Source: an uncultured Lachnospiraceae bacterium (GTDB lineage: Bacteria > Bacillota > Clostridia > Lachnospirales > Lachnospiraceae). From it: a DNA stretch of 64,000 bases. Under the pieces are notes generated by a model that ran no database searches, was not told the DNA's origin, and worked only from the letters and a program-made list of their open reading frames with translations. The stretch covers positions 55,575-119,574 of the forward strand of contig CAJUNB010000031.1 in NCBI GenBank assembly GCA_910587635.1. Direction: 5' to 3'. Below, in pieces: positions 52,941 to 60,614 of this stretch (positions are counted from its first letter, which is position 1; each line of letters opens with the position of its first letter). The translations under genes were made by a program, and so were the position numbers.

Positions 52941-54461
52941 CTACACCACCTCTTTCTCTTTTACGACGCCGAAAGCGGCAGCCATCAGATTATCCTGATT
53001 GATATCGCTCTGGTCAAAAGTAGCATTGATTCTGCCCTGATGAACAGATACCGTACGGTCAGCCAGCTCGATAATCTCCTCCATATCAGAAGAAATCAGC
53101 ATAATCCCCACGCCTTCTTCTTTCAACTGTTCGATAATCTTATATACATCTCCACGGGCTGCGGCATCAATACCACGAGTAGGCTCATCAAGAATGACCA
53201 CAAGAGGTTTTGTTGCCAGTGCATGTGCCAGAACAATCTTCTGCTGATTACCACCGGACAATGTCCCGACTTCCTGATTCAGCCCCGTCACTTTCGTCCG
53301 AAAATGCTTTACATAAGAAAGAGCGATTTCCAGTTCCTTCTTTACACTCAGCAGGAAGGTACCCATCTCCTTGCGTGGAAGAATCCCGACAGTTGTATTG
53401 GCTGCAGCATCTCTCATCTTGAAGAGACCGTTGACATGTCTGTCTTCCGGGACATAATTCAGTCCCGCCGCCATAACCTCAGGTGTGCTCAACCCTGTAA
53501 TGTCTTTATCCTGTAAATATACTTTACCGCCGAGCACTTTATCCATCCCGAAAATCGTAGTGGCGAACTCGGTACGCCCCGCTCCCACGACTCCCGATAC
53601 GCCGAGAATCTCACCCGGATACACCTCCAGGTTGATATCTTTGAATCCATAACCGGTAAAATTTTCCAGTTTCAAAAGAGGTTTTTTATCCGTATAATCT
53701 ACCGCTTTTCTTTCTCGTTTCTCACCGACTCCCGAATCATCGGCATCCGGGGGCAAGAGTCCCTTTACGAGTATCTCACGGGTAAACTCACGAATCGCGC
53801 CGGAAACTCTGACTGCGCCGTCTCGCATGATCGCAACGGAAGTAGCAATCTCGAAAACTTCATCCAGACGATGCGTTATGTAAAACATGCCGATTCCTTT
53901 TTCCTGCAATGTCCTGATACAGCGGAACAGGCTCTCTACTTCTCCGAAGGTGAGCGCGCTGGTAGGTTCATCCAAAATCAGAATACGTGCTTCCCTCATA
54001 AGGCCTCTCAGAATCTCCACGAGCTCCTGTTCTGCAATGGAAAGTGTGCTTGCCTTTCTCGTCAGATCCAACTCAAACCCCGTTTCCTCCAGCTTTGCCA
54101 ACAATGTTTCATGGAGTACACTCGCTTTCTCTTTAAATCCGATCAGAATGTTTTCCTCTACAGTCATATTCTGAAAGATCAATGGCTCCTGTGGCACCAT
54201 ATAAATACCTGCAGCCAATGCTGCAGACGGTTTATTCAGATTCACTTTCTTACCATCAATAAAAATGTCGCCTTCGTCTTCCGAATAAAGACCCATGATG
54301 ATCTTCATCAAGGTACTTTTACCAGCGCCATTTCCACCAATCAGAGCCAGGATCTCTCCATGATCCAGTGTCATATCGATCCCTTTCAGCACTGCATTCA
54401 TTCCAAAAGACTTATATACGCCTTTGATTTCCAGCAAATGCGCATCTTTCTTTTCAGCCAA
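52941..54461 (-). CDS. lsrA: LsrA, AI-2 importer ATP-binding protein
   Basis: This 506-residue protein has two ABC domains as in RbsA/LsrA. The first has GGNGAGKST, LSIAEQELVEIL signature and ILILDEPTSAL. The second has a degenerate GVVGAGRTEF loop, LSGGNQQK and VVILDEPTRGID. The second site is thus not a standard ATPase, as is usual in the family. The start codon is TTG at 54461 with AGGAGGG upstream. It is the first gene of the minus-strand Lsr operon, about 110 bp from its promoter. Confidence 0.92.
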   Translation of the reverse strand: MAEKKDAHLLEIKGVYKSFGMNAVLKGIDMTLDHGEILALIGGNGAGKSTLMKIIMGLYSEDEGDIFIDGKKVNLNKPSAALAAGIYMVPQEPLIFQNMTVEENILIGFKEKASVLHETLLAKLEETGFELDLTRKASTLSIAEQELVEILRGLMREARILILDEPTSALTFGEVESLFRCIRTLQEKGIGMFYITHRLDEVFEIATSVAIMRDGAVRVSGAIREFTREILVKGLLPPDADDSGVGEKRERKAVDYTDKKPLLKLENFTGYGFKDINLEVYPGEILGVSGVVGAGRTEFATTIFGMDKVLGGKVYLQDKDITGLSTPEVMAAGLNYVPEDRHVNGLFKMRDAAANTTVGILPRKEMGTFLLSVKKELEIALSYVKHFRTKVTGLNQEVGTLSGGNQQKIVLAHALATKPLVVILDEPTRGIDAAARGDVYKIIEQLKEEGVGIMLISSDMEEIIELADRTVSVHQGRINATFDQSDINQDNLMAAAFGVVKEKEVV

Positions 54462-54573
54462 AAAAGCACCCTCCTATCTTTCATATGATTTTAGTATAAA
54501 CAAATTATTACTTTTTGTAACTTTTACGATACCCGTTCAAATCAGAACACAAATCGTATTATTGTACAAAAAC

Positions 54574-54602
54574 ATTATATATCCTCTCTAAATACATGTC
54601 AA
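54574..54602 (-). promoter_or_regulatory. Near-consensus sigma-A promoter of the lsrACDBF operon
   Basis: On the minus strand TTGACA (54597-54602) and TATAAT (54574-54579) are 17 bp apart, a perfect consensus pair. The leader to the lsrA TTG is about 105 bases and contains ATTTGAAC (54535-54542). Confidence 0.85.
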
Positions 54603-54629
54603 GTTTATTATCAAATTCATCAACATTTT

Positions 54630-54641
54630 CACAAATATGTG
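54630..54641. promoter_or_regulatory. Candidate LsrR operator between the divergent promoters
   Basis: CACAAATATGTG is a near-palindrome in the 77 bp between the two -35 boxes. Direct repeats CATTTGTTT lie at 54720 and 54739 (period 19), and ATTTGAAC occurs once in each leader. Which of these binds LsrR cannot be decided from one sequence. Confidence 0.35.
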
Positions 54642-54679
54642 CATTTTGTTTATTTTCTTGATATTGTTTTGTAGATGAG

Positions 54680-54707
54680 TTGACATTTTTGATAGATGTA
54701 GTATAAT
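54680..54707 (+). promoter_or_regulatory. Consensus sigma-A promoter of lsrRK
   Basis: TTGACA (54680-54685) and TATAAT (54702-54707) are 16 bp apart on the plus strand, about 55 bp before the lsrR ATG. The leader contains ATTTGAAC at 54732-54739. Confidence 0.85.
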
Positions 54708-54762
54708 AAATTTATCAATCATTTGTTTTTAATTTGAACATTTGTTTATAAAAGAGGTATCT

Positions 54763-55698
54763 ATGAGCGAGAATTATGATTTTGAATATGGGCTTGCCCT
54801 GAAAGCATCCTGGTATTATTATGTAGAAAACATGACCCAACAAAATATTTCCGATATTATGGGAATCTCCCGTATGCGCGTGATCAAGCTTCTGGAACAT
54901 GCCCGCCAGAAGGGTATTATCCAGTTTCACTTCCGCTCGGAGCATTCCTACCGGATGGAACTGGAATGCAGACTTATGAAGCGCTGGGGATTGCAGGATG
55001 TATTTATCGTTCCCGTTGACAATACAATTAAAAATCTCGACCTGTCCGTTGGTAAGGCGGCCGCCATGTATCTGTATAACCAGATCCATGAAGACTGTTA
55101 TATCAACTGGGGCCATGGCCGCACTTTGAACTATACGCTGGGCAATCTGCTCCAGTCCTGTGAACACCAGCTCTCCATCGTCAGTCTGACAGGAGGCGTG
55201 GACTATTATTTCCCGGATTTACGAGCTGTTTACAACAATGCAAATATGCATGTCATTCCCGCTCCCCTGATTATGTCGAGCCGGGAGGCCACCCAGGCAA
55301 TCCGCAGCGAACGTCCTGTCCAGGATATTTTCAATATGATCTGGCACTCTTCCATGACAGTAGTCGGTGTCGGCAGTATGAGTGCAGAGGCCACTCTGAT
55401 CAAAAAGGGCGTTATGTCTTCCAATGATTTCCTTCTGCTTGGTATGCAGGGCGCTGTAGGCGATATATTAAGCCAGTTTATCAATGAAAACGGAGAAAAG
55501 ATAGAATGTTCTTTTGAAGAACGAATGATCGCTATTTCTCTCGAAGAATTAAAAAAATTAAAAAATGTCATCGGCGTAGCCGCCGGTGTAAGCAAAGTCC
55601 CAGCTATCCATGCATCTCTTCGGGGAGGCTATTTAAATAAACTCATAACCGATGAAGAGACGGCAGGGCTTTTGCTCCAGATGGATGAAACACAATAG
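54763..55698 (+). CDS. lsrR: LsrR-like SorC-family repressor
   Basis: This 311-residue protein has an N-terminal HTH (YYYVENMTQQNISDIMGISRMRVIKLLEHARQKGII) and a SorC sugar-phosphate binding domain (WGHGRTLNYTLGNLLQ, SLTGGVD, VVGVGSMSAEATLIKKGVMS, GMQGAVGDILSQFI, IGVAAGVSKVPAIHASLRGGYLNKLITDEETA), all matching LsrR. In E. coli, LsrR is released from DNA by phospho-AI-2. The ATG at 54763 follows AGAGGT; a TTG frame begins at 54742. It is divergent from lsrA and leads lsrK, as in enterobacteria. Confidence 0.9.
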   Translation: MSENYDFEYGLALKASWYYYVENMTQQNISDIMGISRMRVIKLLEHARQKGIIQFHFRSEHSYRMELECRLMKRWGLQDVFIVPVDNTIKNLDLSVGKAAAMYLYNQIHEDCYINWGHGRTLNYTLGNLLQSCEHQLSIVSLTGGVDYYFPDLRAVYNNANMHVIPAPLIMSSREATQAIRSERPVQDIFNMIWHSSMTVVGVGSMSAEATLIKKGVMSSNDFLLLGMQGAVGDILSQFINENGEKIECSFEERMIAISLEELKKLKNVIGVAAGVSKVPAIHASLRGGYLNKLITDEETAGLLLQMDETQ

Positions 55699-55728
55699 TA
55701 ATCTTAATAAATAGAAGGAGGAAACACC

Positions 55729-57306
55729 ATGAGTAAGAACTATTTGATGGCAGTAGATGCCGGAACCGGAAGTGTCCGCGCTGTGCTGTTTGATCTGGAA
55801 GGTAATCAGATCGGATGCTCCCAACAGGAATGGGACCATAAAGAAGATCCCCGTTACCCGGGCAGTATGGATTTTGACTGGGTGTATAACTGGAAACTGG
55901 CCAGTGGCTGCATCCGGGATGTCATCAGCCAAACGGGTATTGATCCCGCAGAAATCGCAGCAGTATCCACTACCTGTATGCGGGAAGGCCTGGTAATGTA
56001 TGACAACCAGGGGAAAGAAATCTGGGCATGTGCCAATGTGGATGCCCGCAGCAATGACGAAGTCGTGGAGCTGATCAACAAAGATCCCGAACTGGAAAAG
56101 GAAGTATATTTAAAAACCGGCCAGACCTATGCTCTCGGCGCCCTGCCCCGGATTCTCTGGATCAAGAACAAAATGCCGGAAATATATGAAAAAATAGACA
56201 AAGTCGGTATGTTCAATGACTGGCTGATCTATAAGCTTACTGGTGTTTTGGCTGTAGAACCATCCAACGGTTCCACTACCGGCATACTGGATTTGCAGAA
56301 ACGCGCATGGGATCCTTCCATAGCCCAAAAATGTGGACTCCGTTCCGATATTTTCTCCGATGTAGCTGAATGTGGCACTATCATTGCCAGCGTAACCGAA
56401 AAAGGGCACGAAGATACCGGACTTGCAGTGGGCACTCCTGTCGTAACGGGAGGTGGTGACGCACAGCTGGGATGTATCGGTGTCGGTGTGGTAAATCCGG
56501 GGGAAGCGGCTATCTTCGGCGGCAGCTTCTGGCAGTACGAATTTAACACTGCAAACGGGCAGACCGATCCCGACTGCCGCGTCCGTGTCAACTGTCACGC
56601 AGTTCCCGGTGTATGGCAGTATGAAGCCCTTGCATTCAAACCGGGCCTTGTCATGCGCTGGTTCCGGGATGGTTTCTGTGAGAAGGAAAAAGAACTGGCA
56701 AAACAGACCGGTCAGGATCCCTATGATCTTATGAACAAACAGGCAGCGAAAATACCCGCCGGTTCCTATGGCATGATGTGTACTTTTTCGGATGTAATGA
56801 ATTTCATCTGCTGGAAACATGCCGCTCCCACCTTCACTAACTTCGAACTGGATCCGGCCAGATTTAACCGCTACACCTTCTATCGTGCGATTTTGGAAAA
56901 CACCGCTATGCTGGCAAAGGGACACATGGAGCTTGTCAGAGAATCCACTGGAAACATTCCGAAAGAAGTGGTATTTGCAAACGGCGCTTCCAAAAGCGAT
57001 CTGTGGTGTCAGATCGTAGCCGATGTCCTTGGTCTCCCGGTGAAAGTCCCTGTCGTCAAAGAGGCTTCCGCCCTGGGTGCCGCTATCATCGCAGGCTATG
57101 GTGTGGGTATCTATTCCAGCATTTCCGATGCAGCGAAAAAACTGGTAAAATGGGATAAAGTATATGAACCAAACATGGAAAATCATGCCGTCTATGAAGA
57201 GATGTATGAGCCATGGCACAAAGTATATGCGGCCCAGCTGGAGCTCAGCAACCAGAAACTGACAAAAAATATGTGGGCTGCTCCCGGTGTGGGCAACGGA
57301 TTATAA
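55729..57306 (+). CDS. lsrK: LsrK, autoinducer-2 kinase
   Basis: This 525-residue FGGY kinase resembles E. coli LsrK closely: LMAVDAGTGSVRAVLFDLEGNQI, CMREGLVMYDNQGKEIWACANVDAR, VVTGGGDAQLGCIGVGVV, GGSFWQYE, LVMRWFRDGFCEKEK, FANGASKSDLWCQIVADVLGLPVKVPVVKEASALGAAI. LsrK phosphorylates internalised AI-2 (open DPD form) at C5, trapping it and providing the LsrR inducer. AGGAGG is placed before the ATG. It follows lsrR by 30 bp. Confidence 0.93.
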   Translation: MSKNYLMAVDAGTGSVRAVLFDLEGNQIGCSQQEWDHKEDPRYPGSMDFDWVYNWKLASGCIRDVISQTGIDPAEIAAVSTTCMREGLVMYDNQGKEIWACANVDARSNDEVVELINKDPELEKEVYLKTGQTYALGALPRILWIKNKMPEIYEKIDKVGMFNDWLIYKLTGVLAVEPSNGSTTGILDLQKRAWDPSIAQKCGLRSDIFSDVAECGTIIASVTEKGHEDTGLAVGTPVVTGGGDAQLGCIGVGVVNPGEAAIFGGSFWQYEFNTANGQTDPDCRVRVNCHAVPGVWQYEALAFKPGLVMRWFRDGFCEKEKELAKQTGQDPYDLMNKQAAKIPAGSYGMMCTFSDVMNFICWKHAAPTFTNFELDPARFNRYTFYRAILENTAMLAKGHMELVRESTGNIPKEVVFANGASKSDLWCQIVADVLGLPVKVPVVKEASALGAAIIAGYGVGIYSSISDAAKKLVKWDKVYEPNMENHAVYEEMYEPWHKVYAAQLELSNQKLTKNMWAAPGVGNGL

Positions 57307-57334
57307 AAAATATAAAAAGAAAGGATACATAATT

Positions 57335-57700
57335 ATGTTTATCAAACATGAAAATGATGAAGAATATCGTTTCGGGGACAGTGGCCCCAAGTATCTCATG
57401 AAAGGTCCCCGCTCCAATTTTGCTCTTGTTCAGTTCCAACCGGGGCAGGAGTTTCAGGCTCATTATCATCAGATTATGGAAGAAAATTTCTTTATTCTGA
57501 ACGGAAAAGTGGACATTGTCGTTGATGGCGAAATCCACACCCTGTCAGCGGGACAGTTGATTCATATCGACCCTATGGAAGTTCACTATGTTGCCAATCC
57601 CTATGAAGAGCCGGTAAAAATGATCTCTACACTGGCGCCCTATCAGATACAGGATAAGACGGATGTGGAAAATCCTCCCTATGACCGGTTAAAAAAATAA
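57335..57700 (+). CDS. Cupin-domain protein in the lsrRK operon
   Basis: This 121-residue single-domain cupin has the metal motif HYHQIMEENFFILNGKVDI (G-x5-HxHx3-4Ex6G form, with HYH and EEN) and, in the second motif, IHIDPMEVHYVANP (His). The ATG at 57335 follows AAAGGA; the frame extends upstream into lsrK. Small cupins include isomerases and epimerases. Being in the lsrRK operon and with no LsrG present, it is a candidate for the P-DPD to P-HPD isomerisation step. This is inference only. Confidence 0.85.
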   Translation: MFIKHENDEEYRFGDSGPKYLMKGPRSNFALVQFQPGQEFQAHYHQIMEENFFILNGKVDIVVDGEIHTLSAGQLIHIDPMEVHYVANPYEEPVKMISTLAPYQIQDKTDVENPPYDRLKK

Positions 57701-57727
57701 AGGCCGAAAGAAAGGAAACAAATTATT

Positions 57728-58096
57728 ATGAAATTTACTTTTTATCACAACAATATCAACGTATCCGATCTGGATAAATCAGTGACATTTTATAAAGAAG
57801 CACTGGGACTTACCGTCTCAAGGACAAAAGAAGCTTCTGACGGAAGTTTCAAACTTGTTTTTCTGGGAGATGGCGTCACCGAGCATCTGCTGGAGCTCAC
57901 ATGGCTCAGAGATATGGATCGCCCCTACAACCTGGGGGACAATGAATTCCATCTGGCTGTAAAAGTGGATAATATTGACGAGGCTCTCGCCCACCACAAA
58001 GCCATGGGATGTGTCTGCTTTGAAAATATCGATATGGGTGTCTATTTCATCAATGACCCGGACGGTTATTGGACCGAAATCTGCGGAAACGATTAA
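57728..58096 (+). CDS. VOC-family glyoxalase I-like protein
   Basis: This 122-residue protein has the glyoxalase I pattern: FYHNNINVSDLDKSVTFYKEALGLTVS, HLLELTWLRD (Glu), EFHLAVKVDNIDEALAHH (His) and INDPDGYWTEICG (Glu). All four metal ligands appear present (His7, Glu, His, Glu). It ends the lsrRK operon and is followed by a strong bidirectional terminator. Methylglyoxal can arise from DHAP, so detoxification is plausible; isomerase action on AI-2 is an alternative. Confidence 0.87.
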   Translation: MKFTFYHNNINVSDLDKSVTFYKEALGLTVSRTKEASDGSFKLVFLGDGVTEHLLELTWLRDMDRPYNLGDNEFHLAVKVDNIDEALAHHKAMGCVCFENIDMGVYFINDPDGYWTEICGND

Positions 58097-58124
58097 TTTC
58101 TCTGTTGCACTGCATCTGTATTTT

Positions 58125-58148
58125 AGAGCCGGACAATTGTCCGGCTCT
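58125..58148. terminator. Bidirectional terminator between VOC gene and acid-sugar kinase gene
   Basis: A perfect 24-bp palindrome with 12-bp arms (AGAGCCGGACAA and its complement) is flanked by TTTT on the left and TGTTTTCTTTT on the right. It serves the plus-strand lsrRK run and the minus-strand kinase gene that converge on it. Confidence 0.9.
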
Positions 58149-58175
58149 GTTTTCTTTTAGGATACATCTCATTAT

Positions 58176-59615
58176 CTATCTGGCACAGAGCACTTCCACT
58201 GCTTCCCGAAGCGTCCGATCCTCCCCTACATTTCCAGGGAATATAACATAAGGAGTCTGGGGAAATCTGCTCTCCACCCCGGTCTGCCAGACTGGAATTC
58301 CAGGTCTGATCTGCCCCAGTACATTTGCACATTTTACCTGCAATGCCTTCGTTCCCACGTCGCTGGAAGTAATCCCGCCTTTTGCTATTACAAAAGCCGG
58401 TGTAATACTCAGATTTCCCACCAACCGCTGTACCCCGTCACTGATCTTCACACTGCGGAGCAATGCACTTTCCTTTGTATCATTCTCTACTGTCAGCAAT
58501 GTCCTCTCCGTAAAGCAAACTGCCGTCCTGCCCGACCTGATAATCTTCTCTTCTTCCGCCACACATCGTTCCACTTCCCGGTCAAATGCCGCCTCTCCCT
58601 GCAATACTGTACTGGACTTAAATTCCACCGGTACTACGTATTCCAGTTTCAGCAGTTCCTCCAGCTGCGCCGTCGTCTTGGCCGTATGGCTTCCCACGAC
58701 TACGATACCACCATTTTCCGTCTCTTTTACTACCATCTCTTTTCTTGTCAGAAGCGGTCTGTCCGTGATACCTCCCACTACCTTTACAAACCCGGCTGCC
58801 GTACGGAACATGAAATTTTTCCCCATCTCCATCGCACGGTAAAGAGCGATACAAAATACCTTAGCATCACAGTAATCGATGGCGTTCACACAGATCTTAT
58901 TGAATCCGTTCACTTTTAAAAGCTGCTCTGTCATTTTATCAAAATCTTTATTACGAATATCTTCCAAAGAAATACAGATCACATCTTCCGCCCGATATTG
59001 TCCCTTTGTTTTTTCCTCAATGTACGCTGGAATAGAAGAATGAGTATACCCAAACGTCCTGTCTTTTGCAAATTCCGTCTGCGCCGCCGGTACCAGCTCT
59101 TCTCCATATTTTACATAGTGGATATTGTCAATGGTGAAACGGCCGCCCTCTTTAAAAAACGGAAACAAGACTTCGCCGTCTATCTTTCTGCCGTCCTTTT
59201 CCATCCCATCCTTCAGCAGACAGGTCTCCAGAGGATAATGTCCCCGCAGCGTGGAATCACTCCTGGAAATAAACAGATAACGCCGATCCTCTTCTTTTGC
59301 CGCCTGGCTGACTGCCTGAAGGATTTCACGGTGGATTTTCGTCGTTTCCGCTTCCGTCATCCCCCGACTGTTTGTCAGAACGTAAAAAACTTTATTGGAA
59401 TCCGCCAATCCCTTTTTCATGGATTCCACTGTCCAGTCTGTATAGACAGAAATATCATGTACTGTCTGTACTCCGGTGGGATCATCATCCAGTACGACAA
59501 ATTTCATATCGTTTTTCTCAATCTCTTTCAAAAGCAGCTCATCCAGTTCCGCTTCTTCCAGTACAGGATATATATTCAATACACTGCTATTTAATTTTTC
59601 TTCTTTTCCTTTCAT
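58176..59615 (-). CDS. Four-carbon acid-sugar kinase (DUF1537, OtnK/LtnK type)
   Basis: This 479-residue protein has the DUF1537 N-terminal domain (KFVVLDDDPTGVQTVHDISVYTDW; NSRGMTEAE; SRSDSTLRGHYPLET) and the C-terminal nucleotide domain (VVGSHTAKTTAQLE; ITPAFVIAKGGITSSDVGTKAL; GNVGED). The family phosphorylates 3-oxotetronate, D-threonate or D-erythronate. Start at the ATG 59615 after GGAG; a TTG at 59639 after AGGAGA is also possible. It lies 77 bp downstream of the dehydrogenase gene and probably uses its product. No OtnC, OtnI or PdxA2 is in the window. Confidence 0.88.
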   Translation of the reverse strand: MKGKEEKLNSSVLNIYPVLEEAELDELLLKEIEKNDMKFVVLDDDPTGVQTVHDISVYTDWTVESMKKGLADSNKVFYVLTNSRGMTEAETTKIHREILQAVSQAAKEEDRRYLFISRSDSTLRGHYPLETCLLKDGMEKDGRKIDGEVLFPFFKEGGRFTIDNIHYVKYGEELVPAAQTEFAKDRTFGYTHSSIPAYIEEKTKGQYRAEDVICISLEDIRNKDFDKMTEQLLKVNGFNKICVNAIDYCDAKVFCIALYRAMEMGKNFMFRTAAGFVKVVGGITDRPLLTRKEMVVKETENGGIVVVGSHTAKTTAQLEELLKLEYVVPVEFKSSTVLQGEAAFDREVERCVAEEEKIIRSGRTAVCFTERTLLTVENDTKESALLRSVKISDGVQRLVGNLSITPAFVIAKGGITSSDVGTKALQVKCANVLGQIRPGIPVWQTGVESRFPQTPYVIFPGNVGEDRTLREAVEVLCAR

Positions 59616-59692
59616 AAGCTCTCCATCTATTTTCGCCAAATATCATCTCTCCTGTAAATGCCCGCAGACTGCTATTTTTACTCCTCCCGGTC

Positions 59693-60586
59693 TCAAAGCC
59701 GAATATCCGACTTTACTTCCACACCCGCCAGATTTTCAAAATACTGAACAATTCCGGCATGATCGTCATCCATATGTCCGCTCACCTTCAACGCCTGCAT
59801 GATTTCAAACAGCTCTGCCGTCAGCGGAAGGGGCACATCCAGATCATGCGCTGTATTGATTACATTTTTAATATCTTTGTGATTGATACTGATTTTGCCG
59901 CCTGGGACAAAGTTTCTGGCACACATCATAGGCGCCTTCGCATCCAGTACTGCACTGCCGGCAAGACCGCCCCGGATTGCCTGATACACTTTCATCGGAT
60001 CAGCCCCTGCTTTTGTAGCCAGTACGAGAGCTTCCGATACAGTGGCGATTCCCAGATTAACGATGATCTGATTTGCCAGTTTCGTAACGCTTCCACTGCC
60101 GCTGCCGCCGATCAGCAGACTGCTGTTTCCAAGGATACCAAACAGAGGCTGCAATCTCTCAAAATCCGTTTCGTCTCCTCCACACATAATGGCCAGACTG
60201 CCTGCAATAGCTCCCGGTTCCCCGCCGCTGACCGGTGCGTCCACAAAACCAACGCCTATCTCTTTCAGCTTCGTATAACAGGTTTTGCTCTCTCCCGGCG
60301 TCACACTGGACATATCGCAAACAAGCTTCCCGGCAGACAGAGCCCATGCCACCCCATTTTCACCAAACAGCACATCCTGCACGATGGCGCCATTGGGAAG
60401 AATCGTCAGTACAATGTCACAGTTCTCACCGATTTCCTGATAACTGCCCTCTTCCGCTCCCAGCTCTGTCAATTCTTTTACGGCGTCCTTGTTCAGATCA
60501 GAAACCATCAGCTCTATTCGCTCTTTCAGCAGATTCTTCGCCATAGGCTTTCCCATAATCCCCAGTCCAATAAATCCTACTTTCAT
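59693..60586 (-). CDS. Beta-hydroxyacid dehydrogenase (LtnD/GarR type)
   Basis: This 297-residue NAD-dependent enzyme has the Rossmann GFIGLGIMG (4-12), the substrate motif DAPVSGGEPGA (about 116-126) and the catalytic Lys169 in VTKLANQ. In the beta-hydroxyacid family this could be tartronate semialdehyde reductase or L-threonate 2-dehydrogenase. Its pairing with a DUF1537 kinase favours four-carbon acid oxidation (LtnD-like). The ATG at 60586 follows GGAGGG; the GTG frame extends to 60592. Confidence 0.9.
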   Translation of the reverse strand: MKVGFIGLGIMGKPMAKNLLKERIELMVSDLNKDAVKELTELGAEEGSYQEIGENCDIVLTILPNGAIVQDVLFGENGVAWALSAGKLVCDMSSVTPGESKTCYTKLKEIGVGFVDAPVSGGEPGAIAGSLAIMCGGDETDFERLQPLFGILGNSSLLIGGSGSGSVTKLANQIIVNLGIATVSEALVLATKAGADPMKVYQAIRGGLAGSAVLDAKAPMMCARNFVPGGKISINHKDIKNVINTAHDLDVPLPLTAELFEIMQALKVSGHMDDDHAGIVQYFENLAGVEVKSDIRL

Positions 60587-60614
60587 ATACACCCTCCATC
60601 TATTTTAGTTTTAT

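Noticed and set aside
56110..57219. 369-codon minus-strand open frame opposite lsrK
   Set aside because: lsrK matches its family along its length; the antisense frame has no recognisable motif.
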